This document shows positions 51,067 through 60,217 of a stretch of 64,000 nucleotides of DNA, piece after piece. Origin of the DNA: Mucilaginibacter gossypii (GTDB lineage Bacteria > Bacteroidota > Bacteroidia > Sphingobacteriales > Sphingobacteriaceae); NCBI RefSeq assembly GCF_900100945.1, contig NZ_FNCG01000003.1, positions 372,001-436,000 of the forward strand, in the 5' to 3' direction. The notes beneath the pieces were generated by a model. It made no database searches. It was not told the DNA's origin and saw only the letters and a program-made list of their open reading frames with translations. Both the position numbers and the translations under genes were made by a program. Position 1 is the first letter of the stretch. Every line of letters begins with the position of its first letter.

Positions 51067-52254
51067 ATGAATGATCTGAATTTCTTAAAAGCCGTTATAC
51101 AGCATGTGATAGATGGTATTATTATAATTGATAAAACCGGACAGATCATTTATGCAAATCCAGCTGCTGACGAATTGTTTGGATATCAGTCGGGTGAACT
51201 GTGCAGTTTGAATGTTGACTATTTAATGCCCGTACAGGCACGCATATCACACAACCGCAGTATAGATGTTTATAAAGAAACAGGTTATGCGAAGATAATT
51301 AACAAAGGCCGGGAGATTGTAGCATTACGAAAAGACGGAAGTTCCTTCCCTGCAAGACTTTCAGTAAGTGAGGTTTTATTTAAGCAGCAAGCGGTGTACG
51401 CCGGTGTAATTCATGACCTTAGCCTCGAAAAAGAAATTGAAGAACAGCAAAGGCAATATACTTCAGAGCTCGAGACAATTGTCGAAAAGCGTACAACCTT
51501 CCTGAAGAATATCGTCCAGACGCTTGAACAGGCAAAAGAAGAAGTAAACGCCTCTTTGAATAAAGAGAAAGAGGTTAATAAAATGAAAACCCGTTTTGTA
51601 TCGATAGCTTCACATGAATTCAGGACCCCTCTTAGCCGCATTCAGTTATCTGCATCGCTGATAGAAAGGTATTTTGAAAGGCTGGACAAGGGCAAAATAT
51701 TCGAGCATCTTGCTAAAATTAAAGGAGCTGTGACAGATCTTACCGGTATCCTGAATGATTTTTTGTCAATCGAACGCATCGAATCCGGAAGTGTAAATAT
51801 TCATCGTGTAATCTTTAACCTGGGAGCTCTGATAAAAGAAATAGCTGCGGAGATGTCATTGCTGAAAAAGGCCAATCAGCAAATTATTGTTAATGACGAT
51901 ATCGACACTATCGATGTATTGCTTGACAATCAATTGATCAGGCATTGTCTTATTAATCTCATTTCTAATGCTATTAAATATTCCGGGGAGGACGGTATAA
52001 TCCATATAAATGCCCAGCTTGTAAAAGGTGCCTGCACCATTAGTATACAGGATAATGGTATGGGAATTCCAACCGAAGATTGTGATAGTATATTTCAGCC
52101 ATTTTTCAGGGCCGGTAATACAACTGACATAGATGGGACCGGCCTGGGGCTTAACATTGTGAAGCGATATGTTGAGCTGATGAACGGAAGAATAAGCTTT
52201 AATACGAGTCTGAGAAATGGCACCGTGTTCGAAATGAAATTTCCGGCTCAATAA
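51067..52254 (+). CDS. Cytoplasmic PAS-domain sensor histidine kinase
   Basis: 395 residues without membrane segments. PAS about 5-115 (GIIIIDKTGQIIYANPAADELFGY, FixL-like core with RISHNRSIDVY). Coiled coil about 130-170, H-box SIASHEFRTPLSRIQL, N box NLISNAIKYSG, G2 GTGLGLNIVKRYVELM. The PAS core contains HNR near the FixL heme-His region, so oxygen sensing is conceivable but not shown. No response regulator is adjacent; a candidate partner is the regulator at 1468. Confidence 0.9.
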   Translation: MNDLNFLKAVIQHVIDGIIIIDKTGQIIYANPAADELFGYQSGELCSLNVDYLMPVQARISHNRSIDVYKETGYAKIINKGREIVALRKDGSSFPARLSVSEVLFKQQAVYAGVIHDLSLEKEIEEQQRQYTSELETIVEKRTTFLKNIVQTLEQAKEEVNASLNKEKEVNKMKTRFVSIASHEFRTPLSRIQLSASLIERYFERLDKGKIFEHLAKIKGAVTDLTGILNDFLSIERIESGSVNIHRVIFNLGALIKEIAAEMSLLKKANQQIIVNDDIDTIDVLLDNQLIRHCLINLISNAIKYSGEDGIIHINAQLVKGACTISIQDNGMGIPTEDCDSIFQPFFRAGNTTDIDGTGLGLNIVKRYVELMNGRISFNTSLRNGTVFEMKFPAQ

Positions 52255-52279
52255 GCCGCTTCATGTAATTGATACCAAT

Positions 52280-52321
52280 GGTCCATTCAAAGTATGGATT
52301 GTACCCATTTTTGAATGGACC
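52280..52321. terminator. Bidirectional hairpin between convergent genes
   Basis: GGTCCATTCAAA (52280-52291) and TTTGAATGGACC (52310-52321) form a perfect 12-bp stem around an 18-base loop; GCTTTT follows on the plus strand. Located between the PAS kinase and the USP genes that converge. Confidence 0.65.
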
Positions 52322-52344
52322 GCTTTTAATAAACTGAACCGGGT

Positions 52345-53205
52345 TTAAATAATAGTAGGGAAAATGAACAGCGGCAATTTTAGGTCGCTAAGAGCTTCTT
52401 TGGTAGTGCTATGTTCAAAATAGCGCCTGAAAAAAGAATGTTGGTGATGAACTACCGCGAGGAGATCAGGTTTTTCTTCAGCGCAATGACGGTGTAGCCG
52501 GTCCGCAACTTCGCGGCCTCCGAGGTTCTTGAACGAAATATGGTCATACCCGAATTTGGCAATATGTTTTTGGAAAGCTTCTTCCTTTTCAATTTGCTGT
52601 TTCTTATCTTTTACCGGCTGATTTACATGTACTACTTCAATACTGAACTTGAAGATTTTTCCCAGGCCAATTAAGAAATGTAGTGGCGTGATATCCGCTT
52701 CATCGAAGGTAGTAGCGAATATTGTCTTTTTAATATTGTTAACACTGGTATTGGCTGGTACAACCAATACCGGGCGTTGTGTATGTTGAATTATTTTATT
52801 TGTTTCGCTGCCGAAAAACAAGTGTTCGATAGAGGTACCTGACGGAGCCCCCATCGTTATAAACATAATTTGGTTTTCATCAATTATTTGTTTGAGATTA
52901 TCTTTCAGGTTACCGTCACCGCTTAAGCCTTTGAGCGTTGGCTTTCGTTCGGTTTTATCAATCCCATCTGCAATGTATTGTAGTGTATTTAATTGATGAT
53001 CAAGTTTTTTCTTTGTTTCGGTAGTGGCTAAAAAAAACTCTTCTTCTACGTAGGGTCCTCCTGAAAAAGTAGACGCTACCGCTATGGTTTCATAGTTATG
53101 ATACAAAAGTACGTTGGCATGCAGTTTACCTGCCAGTAGTACAGCCGAATTTACAGCGTTTGATGAATTATCGGAAAAATCGGTGAGTGCGAGGATAGTT
53201 TTCAT
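52345..53205 (-). CDS. Universal stress protein, tandem-domain
   Basis: 286 residues from ATG 53205 (MKTILALTDFSDNSSNAVN); the longer frame to 53247 would overlap the -7 element and is rejected. First-domain region GAPSGTSIEHLFFGSET and C-terminal LAVVHHQHSFFRRYFEHST. Closest paralogue is 26641. Divergent from hsp20-2; each has its own palindrome pair. Confidence 0.9.
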   Translation of the reverse strand: MKTILALTDFSDNSSNAVNSAVLLAGKLHANVLLYHNYETIAVASTFSGGPYVEEEFFLATTETKKKLDHQLNTLQYIADGIDKTERKPTLKGLSGDGNLKDNLKQIIDENQIMFITMGAPSGTSIEHLFFGSETNKIIQHTQRPVLVVPANTSVNNIKKTIFATTFDEADITPLHFLIGLGKIFKFSIEVVHVNQPVKDKKQQIEKEEAFQKHIAKFGYDHISFKNLGGREVADRLHRHCAEEKPDLLAVVHHQHSFFRRYFEHSTTKEALSDLKLPLFIFPTII

Positions 53206-53244
53206 GATAATGAATTGAGTTTTTAAGTAACTGATTTGATTACA

Positions 53245-53309
53245 CAAATATTCACATCTCGCTCCTCATTATAAATGACCATGATCATGACTGAGCTTGA
53301 CTTTAAACA
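53245..53309 (-). promoter_or_regulatory. FNR-like promoter of the USP at 52345
   Basis: Exact proximal site TGACCATGATCA (53276-53287), distal near-site TGACTTTAAACA (53298-53309), centres 22 bp apart; minus-strand -7 AATATTTG (53252-53245) at the exact standard distance. Predicted start near 53240. Confidence 0.7.
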
Positions 53310-53337
53310 TGAATGGTTAAATGCAGCTTGCATTTAA

Positions 53338-53402
53338 TGCTCAAAATCATAGCTCTTTGTGAGCAAGGTCATGTGAGGTTGAATAATCCATTCCGAATTT
53401 TG
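53338..53402 (+). promoter_or_regulatory. FNR-like promoter of hsp20-2
   Basis: Distal TGCTCAAAATCA (53338-53349) and proximal TGAGCAAGGTCA (53360-53371), both one base off, centres 22 bp apart; -7 GAATTTTG (53395-53402) at the exact standard distance. Predicted start near 53407. Confidence 0.62.
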
Positions 53403-53428
53403 ATCCATAAACTTAAATATACAACGCT

Positions 53429-53860
53429 ATGTCAACATTAGTAAAATCAAACAACATTCCCTCATTGCGTTCAATGATGGAGGATTTCTGGAACAACGAC
53501 AATTTCTTTAATCATCCTTTCTTCAATCGGGAGCTATTACCGGCGGTAAACATCCGTGATAAGAAAGAGAACTATGAACTTGAAGTTGCCGCCCCGGGTT
53601 TTAAGAAAGATGATTTCAATATTGGTATTGAAAATGGTTTGCTGACTATCAGCGCCGAAACCAGGGAGGAACATAATGAGGAAAAAGAGAATTACACCCG
53701 CAAAGAATTTTCAAGCAGTTCCTTTACCCGAAGCTTCAACTTACCGGAAGATGTGGACGATGAACACATTAAAGCAAATTACAAGAACGGGTTGCTGACT
53801 ATTGATATCCGTAAAACAACCCCTGCTGTTGCAGAGAAAAAGAAAATTAACATTGACTGA
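53429..53860 (+). CDS. Hsp20/alpha-crystallin small heat-shock protein, copy 2
   Basis: 143 residues, same length as the copy at 11758 and similar over most of its length (SLRSMMEDFWNNDNFF, ELEVAAPGFKKDDFNI, LTISAETREEHNEEKENYTRKEF, NGLLTIDIRK). Intact alpha-crystallin domain. It is followed by a hairpin and by an HdeD-like gene. Confidence 0.94.
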   Translation: MSTLVKSNNIPSLRSMMEDFWNNDNFFNHPFFNRELLPAVNIRDKKENYELEVAAPGFKKDDFNIGIENGLLTISAETREEHNEEKENYTRKEFSSSSFTRSFNLPEDVDDEHIKANYKNGLLTIDIRKTTPAVAEKKKINID

Positions 53861-53869
53861 TCAACCGCG

Positions 53870-53910
53870 TTGCGCCTGTACTTTGATTGTACAGGTGCAA
53901 CTTCTTCTTT
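53870..53910 (+). terminator. Terminator/attenuator after hsp20-2
   Basis: TTGCGCCTGTAC (53870-53881) pairs with GTACAGGTGCAA (53889-53900) with one G-T pair, loop of 7, followed by CTTCTTCTTT. It should end most hsp20-2 transcripts, leaving some read-through to the HdeD-like gene. Confidence 0.65.
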
Positions 53911-53938
53911 GATCAAACGCCGCAAAAAATATCAAACT

Positions 53939-54523
53939 ATGGAAGCTGTAGTTTATAACAGGGTAATTGTCCCGTCCAGATATTGGATATTGATGCTGTT
54001 ATCTGGTATCCTGCTTTGTGTTCTTGGTTTTTGGGTGATTTTATCGCCGCTGCAGTCGTATCTTTCACTTAGTATTACGTTTGCCGCAGGAATGATGATG
54101 ACCGGCCTTTTTGAAACTGTTTTTGCAATGATAAGTATCCGGCATATTGAACGCTGGGGATGGCTGCTGGCAAGTGGACTGATTGATTTAGCTATAGGTA
54201 GTTATTTGTTTACCTACCCAACAATAACTATGATGTTGCTTCCGATTATTGTTGGATTTTGGTTGCTTGTAAGAGGCATAATGGGTATAGGAAGCGCGCT
54301 TGATATGCGTGCTTACGGTATCGAGAGTTGGGGCTGGATCATGTTTAATAGCTTGGTTATCATTTTCTTTTCAGTTGGCATTCTTGCTTATCCTGCTTTT
54401 GGTATCGCGAACCTGATCGTATGGACAGGAATGGCGTTCTTGGGAGCAGGTATTTTCAGAGTGGTTATTTCTTTTAAGGTTAGGCATATCATCAGTCTTT
54501 CTTCGGGTAAATCCAAAAGTTAA
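53939..54523 (+). CDS. HdeD/DUF308 family membrane protein
   Basis: 194 residues from ATG 53939 (MEAVVYNRVIVPSRYW); the longer in-frame version starting in the terminator hairpin is rejected. Six membrane helices with repeated Gly/Trp-rich units (ERWGWLLASGLIDLAIG, ESWGWIMFNSLV), the HdeD duplicated-helix pattern. HdeD proteins aid acid resistance; here probably general stress. Sits between hsp20-2 and acetate kinase. Confidence 0.85.
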   Translation: MEAVVYNRVIVPSRYWILMLLSGILLCVLGFWVILSPLQSYLSLSITFAAGMMMTGLFETVFAMISIRHIERWGWLLASGLIDLAIGSYLFTYPTITMMLLPIIVGFWLLVRGIMGIGSALDMRAYGIESWGWIMFNSLVIIFFSVGILAYPAFGIANLIVWTGMAFLGAGIFRVVISFKVRHIISLSSGKSKS

Positions 54524-54528
54524 CTAAA

Positions 54529-54593
54529 TGCTGTTACTCATCGGAATTAGTGATGGCGGTCATGTTTTGAGGATCCCAGCCATTCGATATTTG
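54529..54593 (+). promoter_or_regulatory. Tandem FNR-like sites and promoter of ackA-xfp
   Basis: Distal near-site TGCTGTTACTCA (54529-54540), proximal exact TGATGGCGGTCA (54551-54562), centres 22 bp apart; -7 GATATTTG (54586-54593) at the exact standard distance. Predicted start near 54598, 20 bp before the ATG. Confidence 0.68.
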
Positions 54594-54617
54594 TTGATAA
54601 TGTTAAATCCCTGAATA

Positions 54618-55805
54618 ATGAATCCTGACAATTCAAAATCAGCTGCCTTACTTGTCTTCAACGCCGGCTCTTCAAGCATCAAGTTCTCTTTCTTTCGACT
54701 GTCAACCGGCATTCAGAAAGTTGGGGAAGGGCGAATAACACGTATTGGTTTGCCAGGAACATCATTTATATTGACAAGACAGCAATTTACCGAGATCGAA
54801 ACAATACCTGGCGATGTAACTGACTTTATATCAGTCATAAAATTTCTCGCCAACTGGATCGAATGCCAGCCCATGTTTTCGCAGGTGAAAATAATCGCAC
54901 ATCGGGTTGTACACGGAATAGAAGATAGTTCCCCCGCGCCGGTTACAGAAAACTTACTAAATGAACTGAAACAGGCTGCCGGTGACAATCCCGAACATTT
55001 GCCAAATGAAATTAAACTGATTGAAATATTCCGTCATCGTCATCCGCAGTTACAGCAATACGTTTGTTTCGACTCTTACTTTCACCAGAATATGGCACCC
55101 GTAGCGAAACTACTTCCGTTGCCGGATCGGTTTAGGGCTACAGGATTAAGACGTTTTGGTTTTCATGGCCTTTCTTATCAATATATTATGCAAAAGTTAA
55201 ACTCGGAGGGTAAGGGTTACGGTAAGACTATCATAGCGCATTTAGGTAACGGTGCAAGTTTAGCCGCTGTAAACGGCGGGAATTGCATAGATACCACCAT
55301 GGGGTTTACACCGGGCTCCGGTTTGCCGATGAGCACACGGTACGGAGATATAGATCCTGGTGTAGCATGGTATTTGATGAAAAAAGAAGGGCTCTCGGCC
55401 GACCAGTTTATTCAAATAATGAATCATGAATCGGGCCTTTTAGGTGTTTCAGGCTCCAGCGGCGATATGCAGGATCTTCTTTTGCGGGATGCAACCGATT
55501 TTAAAGCTGTGGAAGCAATAAACCTTTTCTGCTATTATATAAAAAAGGCCATTGGCGCATTTACGGCAGCCTTGGGTGGAGTTGACACCCTGGTTTTTAC
55601 AGGTGGCATAGGTGAAAACGCGCCTGTGATAAGGGAGCGGATATGCACTGGCCTTGATTTCTTGGGACTTAAACTTAACGCTGAAGCAAACACTAACCAA
55701 AATAAAAATATATCTGCAAATGATTCAAGGGTAAATGTCTATATTATACCAACTGATGAGGAACTGATGATGGCGCAGATTGTGAATGAAATAATCCACA
55801 TTTAA
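54618..55805 (+). CDS. ackA: Acetate kinase
   Basis: 395 residues. All family motifs are present: [74 protein letters not shown], and [15 protein letters not shown]. It makes ATP from acetyl phosphate. The next gene, phosphoketolase, produces that acetyl phosphate, 20 bp downstream. Together they give ATP without respiration. Confidence 0.95.
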   Translation: MNPDNSKSAALLVFNAGSSSIKFSFFRLSTGIQKVGEGRITRIGLPGTSFILTRQQFTEIETIPGDVTDFISVIKFLANWIECQPMFSQVKIIAHRVVHGIEDSSPAPVTENLLNELKQAAGDNPEHLPNEIKLIEIFRHRHPQLQQYVCFDSYFHQNMAPVAKLLPLPDRFRATGLRRFGFHGLSYQYIMQKLNSEGKGYGKTIIAHLGNGASLAAVNGGNCIDTTMGFTPGSGLPMSTRYGDIDPGVAWYLMKKEGLSADQFIQIMNHESGLLGVSGSSGDMQDLLLRDATDFKAVEAINLFCYYIKKAIGAFTAALGGVDTLVFTGGIGENAPVIRERICTGLDFLGLKLNAEANTNQNKNISANDSRVNVYIIPTDEELMMAQIVNEIIHI

Positions 55806-55825
55806 AATTATTTAAAGCAATTAAA

Positions 55826-58213
55826 ATGACAATGATAACTGATATCACATCAATCGATAACGCGCCGTTAACCGGTGAATGTTTGGAAAAATTAGATGCT
55901 TATTGGCGCGCAGCTAATTATTTGTCTGTCGGCCAGCTTTATCTTTGCGATAATCCGCTTTTGGAAGAGCCCTTAAAAATAGAACATCTCAAGAAAATGC
56001 AGTTAGGCCACTGGGGTACCACCCCCGGGCAGAATTTTATTTATACTCACCTTAACCGGATCATTAACAGATATGATTTAAATATGCTTTATATTTCAGG
56101 ACCCGGGCACGGCGGACCTGCAGTAGCAGCAGGTACATACCTGGAAGGGACCTACAGTGAAGTTTATCCGGAAGTTAGCCAGGACCGCGCGGGGATGAAA
56201 AATTTATTTAAACGGTTTTCATTTCCAGGTGGTGTATCCAGTCATGCCTCACCCCAAACACCAGGATCAATGCATGAAGGAGGCGAACTTGGATACTCGT
56301 TAAGCCATGCATTTGGCGCTGTGCTGGATAATCCGGACCTCATTGCCGCTTGTGTTGTAGGCGATGGAGAAGCCGAAACAGGTCCGCTGGCAACTGCCTG
56401 GCATTCTAATAAGTTCTTGAACCCGCTTACCGATGGCGCTGTATTACCAATTTTGCATTTGAACGGCTATAAGATTTCAAATCCTACGGTTTTGGCCCGT
56501 ATTCCTCACATCGAGCTCGAACAATTATTTCATGGTTATGGATACTTTCCTTTATTTGTCGAAGGTTCGGACCCCGCAATTATGCACCAGGCCATGGCTG
56601 CGGCCTTAGAACAAGCGGTACACTTTCTAAAGCAAATAAAATATAATGCCATAGAGCATCCAGGGCAGGAGCGACCAAAATGGCCAATGATCATATTAAA
56701 TTCACCAAAAGGATGGACCGGGCCAAAGGTTGTTGATGGAAAGCAGATAGAGGGCACATTTCGCTCTCATCAAATACCGCTTACTGTTTCTGAGTCAAGC
56801 CCGGAGAGTCATTTGCAAATGCTCGAAAGCTGGATGAAGAGTTACCGGCCCGGAGAGTTATTCGATACTAATGGTTGCTTAAAGAAAGAAATTGCGGAAA
56901 TAGCACCAAAAGGCAATCGAAGGATGGGAGCAAATGCTCACACAAATGGGGGGCTTTTGCTCAGAGAATTAATTCTTCCAGATTTTCAGCGCTACGCATT
57001 TAACGTGAATTGCCCCGGTATTATGGGTGAAGGAGATGTGCATGTAACCGGCCGCTTTTTGCGCGACGTAACATTACTTAATCCTCAAAATTTCAGGGTT
57101 TTCGGCCCCGACGAGACTGTCTCAAACAAGTTAGAGGCAATTTTTGAAACTACCAGCCGCCAGTGGAACGCTGATATTAATATAAACGATGAATATCTTG
57201 CTCCGAAGGGGAGGGTAATGGAGATGCTTAGCGAACATCAGTGCGAAGGTTGGCTCGAAGGGTATTTGCTAACCGGCAGGCACGGGCTATTCAATTGTTA
57301 CGAGGCGTTTATACATATCGTTGATTCGATGTTTAACCAACACGCCAAGTGGTTGAAAATGACGCGGGAGATACCATGGCGGAGAAAGATAGCATCCCTG
57401 AATATCCTGCTTACTTCAACTGTTTGGCGCCAGGACCATAACGGTTTTACCCATCAGGACCCGGGATTCATTGATCACGTCATCAATAAAAAATCAGAAA
57501 TTGTGAGGGTTTACTTGCCGCCGGATTCTAACAGCCTTTTGTCGGTTATGGCTCATTGCCTGGGCAGCAAACATTATGTAAATGTTATGGTAGCAGGGAA
57601 GCACCCTTCTCCTCAATGGTTAAGTATGGATGAGGCTGTGGTTCATTGTTCAAGAGGCATTGGGGTATGGGATTGGGCAAGTAATGATCAGGACTGCGAT
57701 CCGGATATTGTCATGGCTTGCTGCGGTGATGTGCCTACATTAGAAACATTGGCAGCTGTATCTATATTACGTGAACATTTTCCGGATTTAAAGATAAGGG
57801 TTGTAAACGTTGTGGACCTGTTAAAGCTGGAAAGGCAATCCAGCCACCCGCATGGTTTGAACGACCATGATTTTGATGCACTTTTTACTGTCGATAAACC
57901 CGTTATCTTCGCTTTTCATGGCTATCCATGGCTTATTCACAGGCTTACCTACAACCGGACCAATAATAACAACATTCATGTAAGAGGTTACAAAGAAGAA
58001 GGCACAATAACGACATCTTTTGACATGACCGTACTTAACGAAATGGATAGGTTTCATCTCGTAATGGACGTAATCGATCGATTGCCGCATTTGGGTAGTA
58101 AAGGCTTATATCTCAAACAAAACCTAATGGACAAATTGGTTGAGCACAAACAATACATCAATATGAATGGTGAGGATATGCCTGAAATTAAAAATTGGCG
58201 GTGGAAAGCTTGA
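55826..58213 (+). CDS. xfp: Phosphoketolase (xylulose-5-P/fructose-6-P)
   Basis: 795 residues, normal length. Thiamine-PP phosphoketolase motifs: [55 protein letters not shown], and a C-terminal domain with [14 protein letters not shown]. It cleaves xylulose-5-P (or fructose-6-P) with phosphate to acetyl-P plus a triose/tetrose phosphate. The true start may be ATG 55832. Operon with acetate kinase; the bifido-shunt-like pair lets cells make ATP from sugar phosphates or storage glucose anaerobically. Confidence 0.95.
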   Translation: MTMITDITSIDNAPLTGECLEKLDAYWRAANYLSVGQLYLCDNPLLEEPLKIEHLKKMQLGHWGTTPGQNFIYTHLNRIINRYDLNMLYISGPGHGGPAVAAGTYLEGTYSEVYPEVSQDRAGMKNLFKRFSFPGGVSSHASPQTPGSMHEGGELGYSLSHAFGAVLDNPDLIAACVVGDGEAETGPLATAWHSNKFLNPLTDGAVLPILHLNGYKISNPTVLARIPHIELEQLFHGYGYFPLFVEGSDPAIMHQAMAAALEQAVHFLKQIKYNAIEHPGQERPKWPMIILNSPKGWTGPKVVDGKQIEGTFRSHQIPLTVSESSPESHLQMLESWMKSYRPGELFDTNGCLKKEIAEIAPKGNRRMGANAHTNGGLLLRELILPDFQRYAFNVNCPGIMGEGDVHVTGRFLRDVTLLNPQNFRVFGPDETVSNKLEAIFETTSRQWNADININDEYLAPKGRVMEMLSEHQCEGWLEGYLLTGRHGLFNCYEAFIHIVDSMFNQHAKWLKMTREIPWRRKIASLNILLTSTVWRQDHNGFTHQDPGFIDHVINKKSEIVRVYLPPDSNSLLSVMAHCLGSKHYVNVMVAGKHPSPQWLSMDEAVVHCSRGIGVWDWASNDQDCDPDIVMACCGDVPTLETLAAVSILREHFPDLKIRVVNVVDLLKLERQSSHPHGLNDHDFDALFTVDKPVIFAFHGYPWLIHRLTYNRTNNNNIHVRGYKEEGTITTSFDMTVLNEMDRFHLVMDVIDRLPHLGSKGLYLKQNLMDKLVEHKQYINMNGEDMPEIKNWRWKA

Positions 58214-58520
58214 AAGGTGGTTACTTCCGAAAAAATAGTTTGGGCTTCTGATAGTTCTTTGGTTTTTTGTACGCCTTTGCTCACCGGCAAGCAACAACTT
58301 TTATTGATAAACAGCAATGAAGTTTTCCAAAAGCCGGCTCCGTTAAGCATGCGGATTGCATGTAAAGTATAATGCTTGTTGTGTTTTAAGGCCTGTTTTG
58401 TTAAAATATTTCAGTATAAAAATAAGGCAGGCTATGGTCAAAGCAAAAGGCATTATTTAAGTTACATTAGTGGCCGGCGCCAGGGCGCTTTGATCACAGG
58501 AGCTGAACCTTTATATCCGG
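58214..58520. other. Intergenic region between convergent genes
   Basis: No supported gene. A minus-strand frame of 36 codons (MPFALTIACLIFIL..) lacks a ribosome-binding site and is not listed as a gene. No strong terminator hairpin seen. Confidence 0.4.
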
Positions 58521-59012
58521 TTAAAACTCTTTTTTGGGTGACTCACCTTTAAGTTGTGTCCATAAAAGTTTGCCCTTGTCTGTGCCAATTACTTTCCACG
58601 TGGCAAAGGCTACTAAAAGTGGAAAAGGAAATGCCGAACCAAATCCTAAAGGCGTAATTGCCAGCAAAAAAATAATAGCTCCGGCGCAGGCGAGCGTTAC
58701 CCAAATTCCTTTATATGCCAAACCAATGGCAATCAAGGCCTGGCCAATGGCAATTGCCGTAACCATTTGAATAATATGTAAGCTGAACCAACCATTTATG
58801 AAACCGAGATAACTAAATGCATACCTGCTAAAACCAAGGTACGTATTTGGATGTGCCCTGCAAACCGTATAATTTGTCCAGGCGGCCCAGGCAAAAAGTA
58901 ATGCAAGGGCCAGCCGCGTTATCCAGGGTTTTCGGAAAGATGACCAAAGAATCAGCAGTCCGATTATGTTTGAAAAGCCATACGCTACCAGGAGCATCGG
59001 AGATTGTTCCAT
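58521..59012 (-). CDS. Small hydrophobic integral membrane protein
   Basis: 163 residues with about five membrane helices and short loops (AYGFSNIIGLLILWSSF, FSLHIIQMVTAIAIG, LACAGAIIFLLAITPLGFG). No family recognised. It follows the second BON gene, separated by a hairpin, and is presumably read from the promoter at 59776-59840. Confidence 0.65.
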   Translation of the reverse strand: MEQSPMLLVAYGFSNIIGLLILWSSFRKPWITRLALALLFAWAAWTNYTVCRAHPNTYLGFSRYAFSYLGFINGWFSLHIIQMVTAIAIGQALIAIGLAYKGIWVTLACAGAIIFLLAITPLGFGSAFPFPLLVAFATWKVIGTDKGKLLWTQLKGESPKKEF

Positions 59013-59033
59013 ATCTATGAGATTATGGGTAGT

Positions 59034-59062
59034 AAAGCGCCGCTCTTAACAGGCGGCGCTTT
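59034..59062 (-). terminator. Intercistronic hairpin after BON copy 2
   Basis: AAAGCGCCGC (59034-59043) and GCGGCGCTTT (59053-59062) make a perfect 10-bp stem with a 9-base loop. Short T-run (TTT) on the minus strand; partial termination likely before the membrane protein gene. Confidence 0.6.
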
Positions 59063-59068
59063 CTGGGA

Positions 59069-59737
59069 TTAAAAGGCAAGCTCTGGTTCTTCAATGTCAA
59101 GATTATTGACCACATGAAATACGCCTGGAGCAGCCCAGGCCACGTCTGCCGCATCTTCACTTTCGGCAAATGAACGTACCCTACCGGTTAGAGTAACAGT
59201 GTTGCCGCTGATGCCGGCATGTACCTTAGTTGCATCAATGTTTGCGCTGCGCTGAAAAGCAGCACTGATCTTTTGTTCCAGTTCGGCAGGAGATATCCTG
59301 GGCCTTAGGGTTATAAGATTGATGACCGAACGCACGCCGGTGAGATCTTGAATCGCGGTCTTCGCGCTAACCCTCTGATATTCCCATTCCAGTTCGCCCT
59401 CCATAGTTACGGTGCCATCTTCTACTTTGATTTTGATTTTGTCATCAGGCACAGCTGAATGCCATTTAAGCGCATTTAGCACTGCTTCAGCTATCTCTGT
59501 GTCGGTTTTACGGTATACCGGCGAAACGCCGATCTGGATGTCTTCTGCTATAGCTTTAACTCCGATAACTTTTTTAGCCGCCCTTTCAGCAGTTATTTTT
59601 TTTGAAAATGTATCCACTGTACCCGAAAGGGTTACAATGCCATTTTTAACGGCCACACCAATTGCAGATGAGTTTAGAAATGGCTGCCATTTCAATTCAT
59701 CCATTACATCTTTTTGAATTTGACTGTCTGTTTTCAT
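59069..59737 (-). CDS. Triple BON-domain protein, copy 2
   Basis: 222 residues, same length as 16938-17606 and nearly identical in domains 1 and 2 (MKTDSQIQKDVMDELKWQP, KIKVEDGTVTMEGELEWEYQ). Domain 3 differs more (ISGNTVTLTGRVRSFAES). Three intact BON signatures. Possibly binds phospholipid in the periphery of the inner membrane. It has its own exact tandem palindromes, as does copy 1, so the whole promoter-gene unit was duplicated or converged. Confidence 0.9.
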   Translation of the reverse strand: MKTDSQIQKDVMDELKWQPFLNSSAIGVAVKNGIVTLSGTVDTFSKKITAERAAKKVIGVKAIAEDIQIGVSPVYRKTDTEIAEAVLNALKWHSAVPDDKIKIKVEDGTVTMEGELEWEYQRVSAKTAIQDLTGVRSVINLITLRPRISPAELEQKISAAFQRSANIDATKVHAGISGNTVTLTGRVRSFAESEDAADVAWAAPGVFHVVNNLDIEEPELAF

Positions 59738-59775
59738 GACTTGATGATTAAGTTAAGAAATTGTTTATTGTCCCT

Positions 59776-59840
59776 CAAAGTACTTGTAAAACAGTGTGAT
59801 ATGCCATGATTCAAATCAGTGATTTCGATGATGTTCATCA
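59776..59840 (-). promoter_or_regulatory. Tandem FNR-like sites and promoter of BON copy 2
   Basis: Exact proximal TGATTCAAATCA (59807-59818) and exact distal TGATGTTCATCA (59829-59840), centres 22 bp apart; minus-strand -7 GTACTTTG (59783-59776) at the exact standard distance. Predicted start near 59771. Confidence 0.72.
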
Positions 59841-60217
59841 ACTTTGCGGGTGCTGCAGATAAGCCATTAAGCACCCCGCTAACAGTGGTAAAGATTACTG
59901 GTTATTGCTTACAAGCTAGGCTGCAATTAGCGCAAACAAGTAAGTGCAACACCTGTCCAATCATCTGAAAGTATATAGGATCCAGTTTTAAAAACAGTTG
60001 GTTATGCCAGTAAGTGGATCCGCCTGAAAGCTGTTGACATAGCCGTTTTGTTCAGATAGCCTAAAAACTGCAATGCGATGGTGCATAGGAAAAGTTTCAA
60101 AAGCACCATATCATAATCAATGATCCAATTTTTGACAACGACATGTATTGATTGGGTGAATGCGCTAACCTATATCATTCATCTGTGTGGTACCTTCATT
60201 TATACATAATCCCCGCT
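59841..60217. other. Intergenic region between BON copy 2 and the PAS kinase
   Basis: No supported gene. A minus-strand frame of 35 codons (MVLLKLFLCTIALQFLG..) is hydrophobic but lacks a clear ribosome site; not listed. GGATCC boxes near 59970 and 60015 flank a TTTTAAAA stretch without further structure. Confidence 0.35.
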
